Origin: Ceratothoa steindachneri
Taxonomy: Eukaryota; Arthropoda; Malacostraca; Isopoda; Cymothoidae
Reading direction: 5' to 3'
DNA length: 64,000 bases
Assembly: GCA_963969495.1 (NCBI GenBank)
Contig: OZ018338.1
Span: forward strand, 43,779,206 to 43,843,205
Part shown: piece after piece, positions 47,551 through 59,790 of the stretch
How the letters are laid out: each line of letters opens with the position of its first letter
Position numbering within the stretch: position 1 is the stretch's first letter
Program-made: the position numbers and the translations under genes
The notes under the pieces: generated by a model
What the model saw: only the letters and a program-made list of their open reading frames with translations
Databases searched by the model: none
What the model was told of the DNA's origin: nothing

Positions 47551-49384
47551 GTTTAGTGGTCGATCATTTTCGTGCCAGTTATAAGCAGTGTGGCTTGATT
47601 CTGTATCCTCTGCATCGTCCTGTAAGAGGTACAACTTGCGTGATGCTTCGGAAACGGTACAGTTTCTTCAGCTTTATTTTGGCTAGGGAGACTATGTTGT
47701 TTATGTGGGCATTATATCCTGTTTTGGAAAGACGTAAGCCCAGAACTTTTCCCTGGTTAGTGTATGGATAAATTTCATCCTTAACGAGGACGTCGTCTAT
47801 TTTCCGGCGGTTCATCGGAATTATCTGGAATTTCAGGCGGTTAGTCTTGATTTTCCATCTTTTTTCTTAATGCATGGTGTTATCAATCTTGACTTAAACT
47901 CTAGCGTACGTGATGGGACTTGGAATGATTTGTGTGATGTCATCTGCGAACTGCAGATACATCGAATCATCCTTCACTGGATCAGGGAGGTCTATTTTGT
48001 ACACGAGGGAACAGCAACGGACTCAGGCAGCTGCTTTGTGAAACTTCCGCCTCGAATTAGATTCCTTTGTAGTCCTCGATTGCGATTTGGGCTCTGCTCT
48101 CCATGACATAGTCACAAAGGACCCTTTCTAAGATTGGATTTAACTGGAGATTAAGGATCTTGAATTGTAGCCCTCTTGCTTAAACCTTATCAAATGCCTT
48201 ATTTACATCCCGCAGCACCACGTTAACGAATTTTCGCTCAGATTTGCTGCATGCGAGTTTTCCTGTTAGGAGGGCGAGAGCGGTCTGCGTTTCTCGTCTC
48301 CTATGGAACCCGTGCTATTGACGATTGTGAGCTTGAAACCTGTCAGTCAGGAGCTTCTCGTAGACATTTGCAACGAATTCCAGCAGGAAGATTGGCCTGT
48401 AATTGATCAGTTGAACAGGGAGTTTTCCTCCTCCCTTAGGTAAGAAAATTATTTTAGTAATTTTAAAACCATCGGGGTAGTAACCCGTGTCCGGGGAAGC
48501 GTTATAAATATTTGTGATTCCATCAATGATCTGCTGTGGGGCATTTATCAAGTTGATTTTGGTGATGCCCGCCTAGCCAGGTGCACTTTGTTCAAAGGAT
48601 ATTACAGTGACCATGACCTCCTCTGGTGTTATGGGAAAGCCATGGCCCGCCATCTCCCTGCCCTGGTCTACTTGATGTTGTGGGTGCGTGCGGTGTATAA
48701 TATGATTCAGGTCTTCAACCAGTCGGCCTTCGAATTCATGGTCGAACTCTTCATTGTCTTCTGGGATGATACTGAAGACATTTTCCCAATAATTTTCAAA
48801 TCTTTCTTCTAGAACCACCGCGTCCTTTATATAAATCCAGTTCTCTATTATCCGAGCATTCGTTTTTCTGGTTAGTACTTTTAGTTTCTTGATTTGACGC
48901 CAGAATTCAGCCGGGTTCAGCTCGCTATCGATTTTGGCTATTATGTTGTTCCAGATTTCCTCTTGTTGGAGATTGATGGGCTCTTTTAGCTTGGTACTTA
49001 GGCGCCGAAGAAGCAAGCTTCCTTCCTAGTTAGGACTTTCCCATCTTATCTCATCATACACTTCCCTGTGAACACGAGCGATCTCCCTCATCTCCTCTAT
49101 CCATCTGGGCTGAGGAGGGGTTTTGTACCCAGTCTTGGATACGCACTCTCGGTCTGCTTCTAGAATGGGCGTAGTTATCCTCTCCAGTTCTTCGTTTATT
49201 TCCTCCAATTTCAGATGGGGCGTATTGACTGAGTTGTCTCTTGTAACGTTCCCAGCTGGCCGAGGCTTAGCTTTTGCGGAGAGAGACTGGAAGATGGATC
49301 GGCGCGAGTGATATTGTGGTGAGATCGCTATGTGATCGCTGGGGACTCTGTTTAAGATTATGCTATTTTTGGTGGCTTATGTGG
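47551..49384 (-). pseudogene. Non-LTR ORF2, copy 7 (EN end, linker, RT, C-terminus)
   Basis: Minus strand: the EN end ILNRVPSDHIAI lies near 49,340. The linker covers 49,026-49,208 (YKTPPQPRWIEEMREIARVH) and 48,573-49,016 (LNPAEFWRQIKKLKVLTRKT). The RT front covers 48,315-48,551 (ITNIYNASPDTGYYPDGFK, INYRPIFLLEFVANVYEKLL). A QxHGFHRRR-type block follows near 48,300 and a decayed KAFDK block near 48,190. The C-terminal part is at 47,579-47,815 (GKVLGLRLSKTGYNAHINN). Very similar to copy 8. It is cut at 47,551 by PLE composite A. Plus-strand frames here are antisense. Confidence 0.8.
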
Positions 49385-50440
49385 AAGATTAACAGGTAGC
49401 TGGTACGCGTTGGGGTTGCAAAATAAAGACAATGACGAGAATATATCTTTACTAACAACAAAATGATATTTATATTTACACAAATATTGGGTTAAAGGGA
49501 ATGGTCGCACAGAGGAAGTTGAATGTCCACACGAGATACAGGTGGGTTAATTAGGAGATTAAGTAGATCAGATTTAGGTTGGTGATTTAAAGGGGGATTT
49601 TAAACTGGGGCGTTCGCACAAATAATAGATCAATATGGTAAGCCAGATTCTAGATTAATCTGCAGGCGGCAACGGTTACAACTTCTTACATGTTCATTGC
49701 AGAAAAGGGGCCAGTTGGGGTACGATGAATGCGACGGAAGAAGGCGGGATACCTCAAGCTTCAGATGAGGGAGCACTCGTAGACGGCCGTCGGAGTTGGG
49801 AATCCTCGTCGGAGAGTTCACAGATGTCCATACTGGCCGATTGAATCTGGCAGAAGTCACAGATGTCGATACTTGCTGATTGACTATGGCAGAGTTCACG
49901 GATCGATTTTGCCTTCGACTCGAATTAAAATCACCGCTGGGGGTGGGAGGGACGAGCGTCCTTCAGCTCGTTCGCCGGACTAGGTAGGAAGTCTAACAGT
50001 GTTGCTTATTAAACTGAGTCGAAAGATTATAGAGACGCCTGGTGAGGTGGCCGTGACGGCCCTCAAGCCGCGCCTGCGATTTTTGGGAAAAGTTGACGAC
50101 TCTTTCGGGAGAAGAGGGAATTGTGATACAGGTGGCTTGGAATGTCCAACAAACTTCGATCATTCGGACAGAATGCAAGAATATTTGCTGAAAGTTGGCC
50201 GTGGGAGTCGATGAACTCGGTCCCTAGGCAAATACAGCTGGGGCGTGTGATAAGGCGTAGGCTGCATCCTTACTCGGGTTCATCCATAATTTCACAGCTC
50301 TGTGCGGTGATCTCAGGACCACGTGGGTACAGAAGGGCACGTGGTCGCCCTTTCACCTCATTCTGCTACATAGATGTTCCCCTTGACAGCTATTGTAGCA
50401 CCATCAAACCTTTCCTTGTGTGTAGTTCTTCATGACCACG
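49385..50440. other. Unclassified insertion between ORF1 and ORF2 of copy 7
   Basis: Separates the ORF1 and ORF2 remnants of one minus-strand non-LTR copy, and most of the EN domain is missing. The left half is AT-rich (polyadenylation-like AATAAA near 49,422); the right half is GC-rich. No coding motif found; boundaries are approximate. Confidence 0.45.
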
Positions 50441-51540
50441 TCAGAATCTTGGTTGAGTTTTCGTTCTGTAGCTTGAGGTAGGTCTTTTTCGTATGAACCT
50501 CTGAAAAGGCCGCATTGCTGCTTGGGCGTAGGTTGTATTGACTCTACGCGTTTCCTCTTGTTTCTTTAACTCATGCTTCTTTTTGATCACTTATCTTTTG
50601 ACAGGGCAGGCTATGTATGTCCATTGATCTGTGTTCCTGCCCGAAGTTGTCGCACTTTTCGAAGTTCTTTTGCACGTTTTCCAATGGTGGCTCTTTTCGC
50701 TACATTAGGCGCATGTTCCCTGTGGCTCATCAAAGTCTGCTGCCGCGTGCTGCTCCATTCTGTAGGACCTGAAGCAGAATTAAACTGAAGTAAATTCCCC
50801 TTTCTTAATTTGGTTTCTCCTTACTTTGAAATTAAACATGAGCAGACCATGTTCTTTTGCCCTTTGGGCCATTGTGGTATCTTCGAAGACTACTATAAAA
50901 ACGTGAGTGTAGTCACTGATATCCCTCTTGTTCTTAAACTTCATCAATTTGACTACCTTAGCTTAGGTTTGTCGAAGCTGGATCTCCTCCTTGATTTCCT
51001 CTTTCGAGTGTATCCGATCCATCGGTCGAGTTGCCGGCATACCACGCTCCTGTGGGCCAGGATCTGAGGTGGTTTGGCGGACTGCAGAACAATTCCACGA
51101 AGGACCTCAACTGCCTTTTCTTTGATGATTGCCTCAATGTCCTTCTCCTTCTCACATATAGTAACATATCCCGAGGCTCTTTCCAGCAGTCTTACCATGG
51201 CAATACTTAATTTGTCATAAACAACCTCAAATACTTTTTCCCTGCTGGGCTTGGGTTGTCCGTCCATTGCCTGCAAAGGGATTCTGGTCGTGTTATCCTG
51301 AGCTATTTCTTCGAGAGAGTGGCAACTCAGGGGCTATATTCTTCTTATGTCCTCTAATTGTTGGTTGTGGTAACTTGATTCAAGAAGAAATAGTTCGTAC
51401 TCCCTTTCTTCTTGCGGTGATACTTTATGTTCGTTTGGGTTGACTCCCTCTTCTTCGTAATTCAGCATCTTTAAGCGTGAACTGCCAAATAGAGAGGATA
51501 AATGATGATGGGTGAACTAGAAGAAGGGGGGGGGGGCACT
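50441..51540 (-). pseudogene. Non-LTR ORF1 with zinc knuckles, copy 7
   Basis: The frame at 50,953-51,276 starts MQAMDGQPKPSREKVFEVVY and contains AKPPQILAHRSVVCRQLDRW, which parallels ORF1 of copy 6. After a frameshift: TMAQRAKEHGLLMFNFKVRR, QFCFRSYRMEQHAAADF, and CSEKSHHWKTC as a zinc-knuckle remnant. The Cys-to-Ser change in CFRSY would break the first knuckle. Confidence 0.8.
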
Positions 51541-51569
51541 CACGAAGTTTGATTGTATGGATGACTTTT

Positions 51570-51641
51570 TGTTGGTTAGAATGAGCTGAACAAGTTCGAA
51601 AGTACTTTGAATCCGCCTTTCATTTCCATGTGTGATTATTT

Positions 51642-51697
<56 letters not shown>

Positions 51698-51985
51698 AAG
51701 ATTTGTTAAAATTGACAGCAATGGCTGCATGGTTAAGCTTGCGCTGCAGCTTTTTAACCTTTTCAAAGAATATTTTTTCAGACAGCGGAAGGTGGGAAAA
51801 ATGCTGGCAAGTGGCATATTTTAATTAGCAGAGAAGTCTTTCAATATTTTCAAAGGTCATCTTCTAGGCAAACAATGAAAAAATTTACAAAAATATGTTT
51901 TATATATGCATTATTATCTAACGTAAAAATATGTTTTACGACCAATTAGAAGTGACACAAAATATAAAGTTAGAATAATGTTTAG
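51570..51985. mobile_element. PLE composite B: terminal repeat, (TA)n, PLE N-terminus
   Basis: Same order as composite A. A PLE terminal repeat with TTCGAAAGTACTTTGAATCC lies at 51,595-51,615. (TA)n runs 51,644-51,693. A minus-strand coding piece occupies 51,694-51,985 (FEKVKKLQRKLNHAAIAVNF). The coding piece stops at the array about ten codons earlier than in A. Confidence 0.7.
51644..51693. repeat. (TA)n microsatellite inside PLE composite B
   Basis: 50 bp of TA. Confidence 0.97.
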
Positions 51986-52015
51986 AATAAAAAAGATAAA
52001 TTATTTGATCTTGAC

Positions 52016-54543
52016 CTAAGAAGCGTTCGATGGTGCTGCCGTTGCCGTCAGAAAGAATCTCTCGTTCAGATACCTTCCAGAACTGAACGAGTCCTTTGTG
52101 GCGGTAGAGTTGCACACACTTGTGGGCAATCTCGTAATCGCGGTGGCATACCAACCGCCTCGACGAACGTACCTGCCTTTCACAAACTTCTCCACCTTGT
52201 TCGGCCACTGCAGAATGGCATTCCTTGGAGGCGACCTCAATTCCAGATGCAGAACGGCTGGCTATGGTAAAACAAATAACAGAGGCCATAACTTGGAAAT
52301 GATTATGCGACGATAAAACATCCAGAGGCTAGGACCGGATTTCCCGACCTATATCACCTCTCGGCAGCAACAAAGCCCGACATAATCATGACAAGTGATG
52401 GCTTCCCATTCAACTATCATACGAGCCAGGACCAGCAATTACAAACGACCATATAGCAATCTTGACCACCATCTCACTCGCTTCGATCCAGATTCTGGAC
52501 CCTCTGCGCAAAAGCTACGCTTCGGCCGACTGGGAAAGCTACGGAGAAATCATAGGTTCATTCGAACCAGCCGACCTAAGCGAAGCAACTCTAGAGGAGA
52601 TTGACGTGGAGCTGGAGAAGATAACAGCCCTCATCACCGAGGCTGACCGCAAGTGTGTACCCATGGCAGGTTACAAGACTCCTCCACAACCCAGATGGAC
52701 CGAGGAGATGAAAGAGATCGCTAGGGAGCACAGGGAGGTGTATGAAGAGATCAGAGGAGCGGGTACGAATCGAGAACGAAACTCGTTGCTACGACAATTG
52801 CGTGATGAGCTAACGCTGGCTATTAACCAACAACAGGCTGAGATCTGGAACAGCCTAATAGCCAGGGTAGACAGCGAGGTGACCCCCGATAAATTCTGGC
52901 GCCTAGTAAGTAAACTAAAAGGCCTACAAAATAGAGAAAAGACCCGCATTAAAGAGAGCAATGACTACTTGGAGGATCCGGCGGTCCTGGAGGAAAGGTT
53001 CCGCACGCTCTGGAAGGAAATCTTCTTAATAACACCTGAGGACAATCCGGAATTTGACCAGGAATTCGAAGACCATCTGGTTAAAGAACTTAATCAGATC
53101 ATACATCGAATACACCCATGAGCCTACGTCGACGAAGGGAGGGAGATGGCGGACCATGGCCGACCAATTATAATGGAAGAGGTCATGAAAATCATAAAAT
53201 CTTTTAAACAAAAGGCGCCAGGCTGGACGGGCATCACTAAAAATAATTTTCTGCATGGCCCCCGCCAGATCATTCAGGGAATCACTAACATCTATAACGC
53301 TTCTCTGAATACGGGCTACTTCCCCGATGGTTAAAAAATGACTAAAATCATTTTTAACCCCAAAGGAAATAAGCCCCCCGATCAACTGGTGGACTACAGG
53401 CCAATATCCCTCCTTGAGTTTGTAGGCAAAGTCTACGAGAAGATTCTAGCCAACTGGTTACAAGATCAGCTGTCCGAGCTGGAAGCTCACAACCTTCAGC
53501 AGCATGGGTTCTGCAAGAGAAGAGGGACTGCTACAGCCCTTGCCCTTCTCACCGAAAAGCTTGCCCACTGTAAAGCTGAGGGGAAGTACATAGACTTGGT
53601 GATGCGAGATGTGCAGAAGGCTTTCGATAAAGTTTGGCTGACAGGTCTACAATCTAAGATCTTGGGCTTCAAACTAAACCATATCCTGGAAAAGTTCTCT
53701 GCGATAACACCATGAAAAGGAAAGCCCGAATTTCGATTGAAGGAAACAGAGGATCCGAATTCGAACTAGAGGCGGGTGTTCCACAAGGTAGCTGTCTGAC
53801 ACCGCTATTGTATCTTGTGTACACGTCTGCAGTTTGCAGACGAGGTCACTCAGATAATCCTCAGTTCCTATAGGAACACTAGAGTTCAATCAAGGGATAC
53901 AGCTACCGAAATAAATAATATCAATCGTTTCGAAAGAAAGTGGAAAATTAAGACTAATCACCAAAAGTTCCAGATCCTTCCAGTGAACCGCCGGAAACGA
54001 GACGACGTCATAGTCGCAGAGGAAATTTCCCCATACTCCAACGAAGGTAAAGTCCTGGGTCTGCGCATCACCTCAACAGGGTATAAAATGTACATCAACA
54101 ACCAAATCTCCCTAGCCAAAGAAGAACTTAAAAAACTGCAAAGGTTCAGAAACCTCAGCGCCAAAAACATCAAGAAGCTGTACACTGTCCTGGTGCACTC
54201 AACACTGGTGTACCCAGCAATGGTAATGCAGGCAGCTAGTTCCACCTCTCTTAGATTTATGCAGAAAGTCCAGAACAATGCTACCCTGCTTATAGCTGGC
54301 GCGAGCAGAATGGGCTATATTCTGCAGATGGAACTGCACGCAAGAGCAGAACTTGAGCCATTGAATATGGTCCTCCAAAGGCTAGGGAGAAAGACCTGGG
54401 GAAAAGTAGAAACTGAAATTCTCCCGCATATAGAGGCAAACATAGATATACCACAACTGATAATTGGACAAGTTACTAGGAGAGCCCTACTCCCAAGTGG
54501 AAGACTGTGCTCTCGGGAAGATCAAGCAGTTATGTTCACGTAA
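52016..54543 (+). pseudogene. Non-LTR ORF2: APE endonuclease (partial), linker, RT, C-terminal domain
   Basis: EN: AFDGAAVAVRKNLSFRYLPE-like start, VAYQPPRRTYLPFTNFSTLF and LGGDLNSRCRTAG (52,098-52,316). Linker: a long frame at 52,462-53,121. RT front: 53,146-53,334 (SFKQKAPGWTGITKNNFLHG). RT core: 53,338-53,715 (YRPISLLEFVGKVYEKIL, QQHGFCKRRGTATALALLTE, DVQKAFDKVW), then EAGVPQGSCLTPLLYLVYTS near 53,770. The catalytic box reads LQFADEVTQI near 53,823-53,850, with FADE for the usual FADD and a small deletion just before it. The C-terminal frame at 53,815-54,543 is open for 242 codons. About five frame interruptions in total. Confidence 0.88.
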
Positions 54544-54611
54544 CAAAGAATAAATTATCCTACTCACGAAAAAGACTCCACGAAAAAGCCTCCAGGAAAA
54601 GAGAAAATCAA

Positions 54612-54790
54612 AAGAGGCGAAGTGCCCAAATGATAAAAATGATAAATACAAGACAAATAAATAAATTAAAAGAGGCGAAGTGCCCAAATGATAAAAATGA
54701 TAAATACAAGACAAATAAATAAATTAAAAGAGGCAAAGTGCCCAAAATAAATAAAATAATTAAATCAAATATTAAACAATAATTATAATT
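54612..54790 (+). repeat. 58-bp tandem repeat in non-LTR 3' UTR, three to four units
   Basis: Units starting near 54,613, 54,671 and 54,729 share GAGGCGAAGTGCCCAAATGA and ACAAGACAAATAAATAAATT; a degenerate fourth begins near 54,793. The first two are identical. Tandem 3' UTR repeats are known in some non-LTR families. Confidence 0.92.
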
Positions 54791-54927
54791 AAAGAAGGCA
54801 AAGTGCCCACAACAGGCAAAATAAACAAAACTAAACCAGAATAAAAGTAAAAATGAAAAGCTAACGAGTTAGCAAAAACATAATTGAAAGGCTTGAATGC
54901 CTAAAGACGGAGGACATAAATTTTTAT

Positions 54928-54930
<3 letters not shown>

Positions 54931-55001
<71 letters not shown>
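54931..55001. repeat. (TA)n microsatellite at 3' end of copy 8
   Basis: TA array directly after the element's 3' UTR. Confidence 0.97.
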
Positions 55002-55006
<5 letters not shown>

Positions 55007-55531
55007 GAGAAAGATAACAATAATTAAATAAAAAAATCGAAAAGCAAGATAAGAAAACAACAACAAAAGTGTCAGCCAAAAGACAGACACCATCGAAAGA
55101 GGAGGAATAAAAAAGAAATAGAAAAATATAAGATGTCTGAGATGCCATCTACACCAGGGCAAAATATAAATATTCTTCACCAATATCCACCTACAACACA
55201 TTTTTCCCACTTGTTACATCAATCAATCAATCAAGAAGCGTTCAGGAAGGCCGAATATTCACTTCATACGCTCTGCTAGCTACCTACGGATAAAGCATTT
55301 TTACTTGCTTAGTAACGGACTTTAAACACCGCCTACATAGAAAAGAGCCTATTGTGGAAGTCTTTTGGTGAATTTCGCTTCACCCTTCAAAAAAGAGATA
55401 ATACCATTTTTCATCGAGGATTCATAATTCAATGAGGGCTTAAGCACCTCACTGCACCCGTCCATCGCCCTGCGTGCAAACCTGCTCGGATAGTTGCCAT
55501 TCATTGATTTCGTCTTAACTTTGCCGGCCAG

Positions 55532-55585
55532 TTGGAATGGCATAATTGATTGGAATGGCATAATTGATTGGACTGGCATAATTGA
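55532..55585. repeat. 18-bp tandem repeat, three units
   Basis: TTGGAATGGCATAATTGA repeated three times (third unit with one change). Confidence 0.95.
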
Positions 55586-57184
55586 AGGCTTATGTGAACA
55601 CTGGTTTGTGGACTAGCCCACAGTGGAAGCCAAGGTAGTAAATTATCTCGAAACTGGGGTATAACCGCGAGTCCCGGACCGAGGAGAGATCCTCAACGCC
55701 CGGGTCCCCGTTCGTCTCTATGTAGTACAATTCATAATTTTCATACAATACGTACATTTCCATAACGTTATAGTATCAGTTGTAAATTATTAGTAAAAAT
55801 ACGAGGAACATTTTAACATGAAATACCCTTTCAGCATAAAATTGTTGCCTTCAAAATTGGTGGCACGAGTACACTAGTCGGGTATCCATAAAGTAATTGA
55901 GTATTTTGATAACGGAAAAGGAAAAAAATATTGATGCCAAATGTAAGAAGTGGCAATTTTTATATAAAGTATAAATGCATAAAGGTAAAAAGTTTATTGG
56001 TTTCCTCAACATGCGTACCATCATCGTTTCTGCAAATTTCAAATCCAACCGGCAATCCAGGGCATGGAATAAACCAGGAAATTAAGCTAACAAGGGTATG
56101 GGACAATTAAGACCTTTGGCATGGGAGAAATCTGGCTCGCAAGGTGATACAGGCCATCGGAATACTCAGGCTTATCACGTGATCAAGGACAAGGGAAAAA
56201 TAGCTAGTTTGTCTCATATCCTTGATCACTTGACAAACCTGGTTATTTGGGGGGTAGTTGTAGGAATAGCTAAATTTAACACCTGAAATTATTTGAAGAT
56301 AAAGGTTTTTAAGGTTTGACGCAGGCTAACTTCCGTCAGCCTGCGAGGTGCCGGGTTAGAAAGAGAGGTCTGCTGCAGCTCGCAAAGTCTCTCGATTGAA
56401 GGTGTGAAAATAGAGAAAGATAATCTTATTAAAAATTGAATAAAAAATTATTGTAAAGAGTCTGCGCGTTGCAGCCTGAAAATAACTTGAATGATTTGAA
56501 GGAACCTACAGGAGAACTAGTTTTCATGCAACGTAAAAAAATATTTGACGATGAATCGAAGATGACAAAACAACAAATGTGAACTCACCTCCCTCCCAGA
56601 ATACCAGCTTAAATTAACTTTCTGCTAAAATACAGAAACGCAAACACAATAGTAAAATATATACTTAAGAGATAGAACTCAATTGGCAGGACCGCTTAAG
56701 ACGTTTAAGGATATTTTGAAGACGAAGTGATCATTTCCGTGTGTTCTTAAGTGGGTGCACACGAAAAAAGAGTCATGGCCAATTGGAATATTTTAACTCT
56801 TTGATTTTGAAATGTCTTACATTTAGAAAAGGACAACCCAAACACCGTCAAAATAGGGTGGAGATACAAGTTCGAGGTGCTCCTTCCTCTGACTCCATGT
56901 TTCAGAATGTGTATACACTCCCTTCCAGCGGCCACGCACACCAGCCAACTAACAGTAGTGGGCAGGGGAGTAAAACGCGTCCCACCATTCAGGCAAAGCC
57001 CCATAACTGTGCAACACATTTCCAAAAGGTGCATTTTAGGGCGGTCGTTAAACAACCTTTCAAATACTCATAAATGCCCGAAATAGATCCAAGATTAAGG
57101 AGAGATTTAGGCACGTGATAAATAGATAGACAAAGGGGGAAGAAGAAAGACGAAAGAAGGGTAAATAGGAAAATCCACAGGCTG

Positions 57185-57208
57185 GATATATATATATATA
57201 TATATATC
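57185..57208. repeat. Short (TA)n
   Basis: 24 bp of TA. Confidence 0.95.
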
Positions 57209-59790
57209 TTAAGAGAGCAGAGGGGTTGCTCGTTGCCAAGCGTATACGTATTTTTAGGATAAATAAGCAGGCTAAATTTAGGAAGTCCACCACTGTATTA
57301 TAACTTCTTGGTAGCAACGGTTCGGGTAGGAACCCATTCTCAAGAAAGTGAGATTATAAATATATACAAACATAAGAATTTTTTGAAGAGTCATTTGAAT
57401 ATTGACCGCCAAGATCTATGAGTTCAAGTTTATCTTTGCAATGTTTTGGTTTTCATGAGATCTCACAGGACTTGCAATTTTGATATACAGAGACATACTA
57501 AGAGTAGTAAGGGTAAAAATTTATAACAGTGTATGCAGCCGATTTTAACGCTATTTTTCGAACTAGCAGAATATGTACATCCTAGGATATCACTAAATCG
57601 AATGATTGAAAAAATACTCTGATTGAAGAAATACTTATAAATTTGTGATTTAAAGAGCAAATAACGAATGAAGCACAATTGTTATGCCTAGGCTATTTTA
57701 TAGCAATCCTCATGTTGTTTGAAAACTATTTGAAAACAAACTTAATTAAATACTTTGAGGTTACAAGTAACATCAAAGTTCGCCCCAAAATACTAGTGAA
57801 ATGCAGAGACATACAAGAAGAAAATAGACACCTATTTAATTAATAAAATACTATTATTGTAAATTAAAAGAATAATATGCATTTCAAACAATGAAAGTAG
57901 ATAGGTAAATACTCTGTGAACTTCATTTTAGGGGCTTTTAAAACTGATACTCTCCTAGGCATAATAGTATTAATAATGTCTAACATTACATATTTGGGTA
58001 TTACCGACCAGGTTAGGCGCATGAGATTCAATAATTCTGAACATGTTCATGGTTCTGTGGCCATTTTCCGTAAACTCTTGTCTAATATTCCCCTCATATG
58101 TATATTGTGTTCATGTCAGGGGATTGACTACCCCAAGGAAGTCGCTTAAGACGCTTTGTCTCTCTCTCTTTTGTCCCTTTTTATAATTTTTTTAGTGGGG
58201 GGGTGGGGCTCCATTCTTCAATGAATAAACAACTCTCTTTTTCAAACTGACCACTTGAAATACTAGAATCACTCCTTATGAGTGGAAATTTATTTTTTCC
58301 AGTTGATATTGCCAGCACATTCCCACAACTTTGACCTCCAATTATCCCACATGTGTCAGTTGGTTTTAATCTGTTTATGTCAAACTCCTGAAAATTGAGC
58401 GAACCTTGAAAAAGATTATACTTGGGGCAATTCTAAAGGCTTTTAGCTCATTTCTTCAGCCCACTCGTTCACGCCCATAATATCAAAGGGAGTGCAGTTA
58501 ATTTACTGTAGTTTGAGTTCTGATTTGGAATCTTTCTCCCATTGTAGGAACTTATAACCGACGAGGGCATTTCTCAATGGATCTTAGAACAGCCCCAAAA
58601 CATCCTTCAGAAAGCCCAAAATGAGAAGGTCTTAACTACGGGGATGTTTGACTCTTTTATTTAAATTGAACTCTAATTCTGTTATTGTTCGAAAGGTGTA
58701 TTCTAAAATTACTAACAATATGTTCTTGGGACATACTATCTGAAGATTTACAAACAATCCGTTCTCTTTAATTCATCTAAAGTTTCCTAAGAAATTTTGC
58801 TTTCTAGACATGTTTAATACTCACTAAATTAAACAATGAAAATTTAAAAGCAAATATTTGCTATATTAATAGGAAAAGTAGAAATAAAAACATTTTATCA
58901 TAAACTGTATGTGTCAAATTACTTCGTGTATGTCCCGGTATGCACCTCTACAAGGTTATTATAGTAGGATAGTTAGTAGGATTTGTCTTTTAAATTAAAC
59001 AGTGAAAACAAATCAGAGCAGAAGAATCGGTGTCCTGAAGAGAGTTATAAACCTATCGTTTTGTTTTTTATGTTTTTCGAAGAGTGGAACATTTTCTGTT
59101 TTCTGTCCCTTATAAAGAAAACAGTATCAGGGGTATTTATTCTGCTAGGTATTCTAGTATTTTGTAATCAATTTAGGATGCTCTCTTGCCATCTGTAAAT
59201 AGTTTAGTTCTAATGGACGTTTTCTCTTGAATAGCAGTCTGCGAGTAGAATTCGGTGGAAGACTTCATCAGCTTTGATTAAGCTTGGAGGATTGTTTCAA
59301 TTCAATTGGATACATCTAACGATTCATCAAAATAGTTTATCACTTCTTGTTTGAAGTTATGTTGAAATAGTATATCGGTAATATTGTTTCAAGAAATGCA
59401 TTTTTAACCATAAAGAAGAATTATGCCCAAGGTGTCATATGGTCAATTTTTAAATCCTACATACCTATTAATTAAAAGTGAAGCTCTATAGCTTACTACA
59501 AAGAACAAGACAACCAGAAGTGTAAGAATGTATGAAAAGTTTTATCCTGGAGTTATTCCTGTGCTCTCAGAAATGAAACATGTAGGGCTAAGTCCAGATT
59601 TCTAACTTATTAGGGGGAATTTTGTAATCTTTTGTATAAAAAATGGTATCAAATTTTATATGCTACAAATTTTGTATTCATTGATTTTTTATAGCTAGGA
59701 GTTGATTCGTATAAACCTGCTAAAAGAATACCAAGAAAGTAATAATAATAGCTAATCCTGATTCTCTAACAACTTTTTTCACTCTACCTT

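Larger units (their letters stand above)
51990..54930 (+). mobile_element. Non-LTR copy 8, 5'-truncated in EN, with repeat-bearing 3' UTR
   Basis: Best-preserved ORF2 of the family. It begins inside the EN domain and ends with a 3' UTR carrying a 58-bp tandem repeat, just before a (TA)n array at 54,931. Confidence 0.85.
55002..59790. other. No gene recognised; long AT-rich interval
   Basis: Contains only short unsupported frames (for example 56,741-57,073 and 57,916-58,149), a short (TA)n at 57,185-57,208 and a triple 18-bp repeat. Splice-bounded host exons could be hidden here, but none can be argued from the sequence alone. Confidence 0.45.

Noticed and set aside
56171..56240. Inverted repeat around TGATCAAGGA
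   Set aside because: Arms are short (about 15 of 18) and could be chance.
56741..57073. 110-codon plus-strand frame and its antisense partner
   Set aside because: Both strands are open over the same interval and neither has a recognisable domain.
57916..58149. 77-codon plus-strand frame as a small host gene
   Set aside because: No motif, no splice or start context, no neighbour support.
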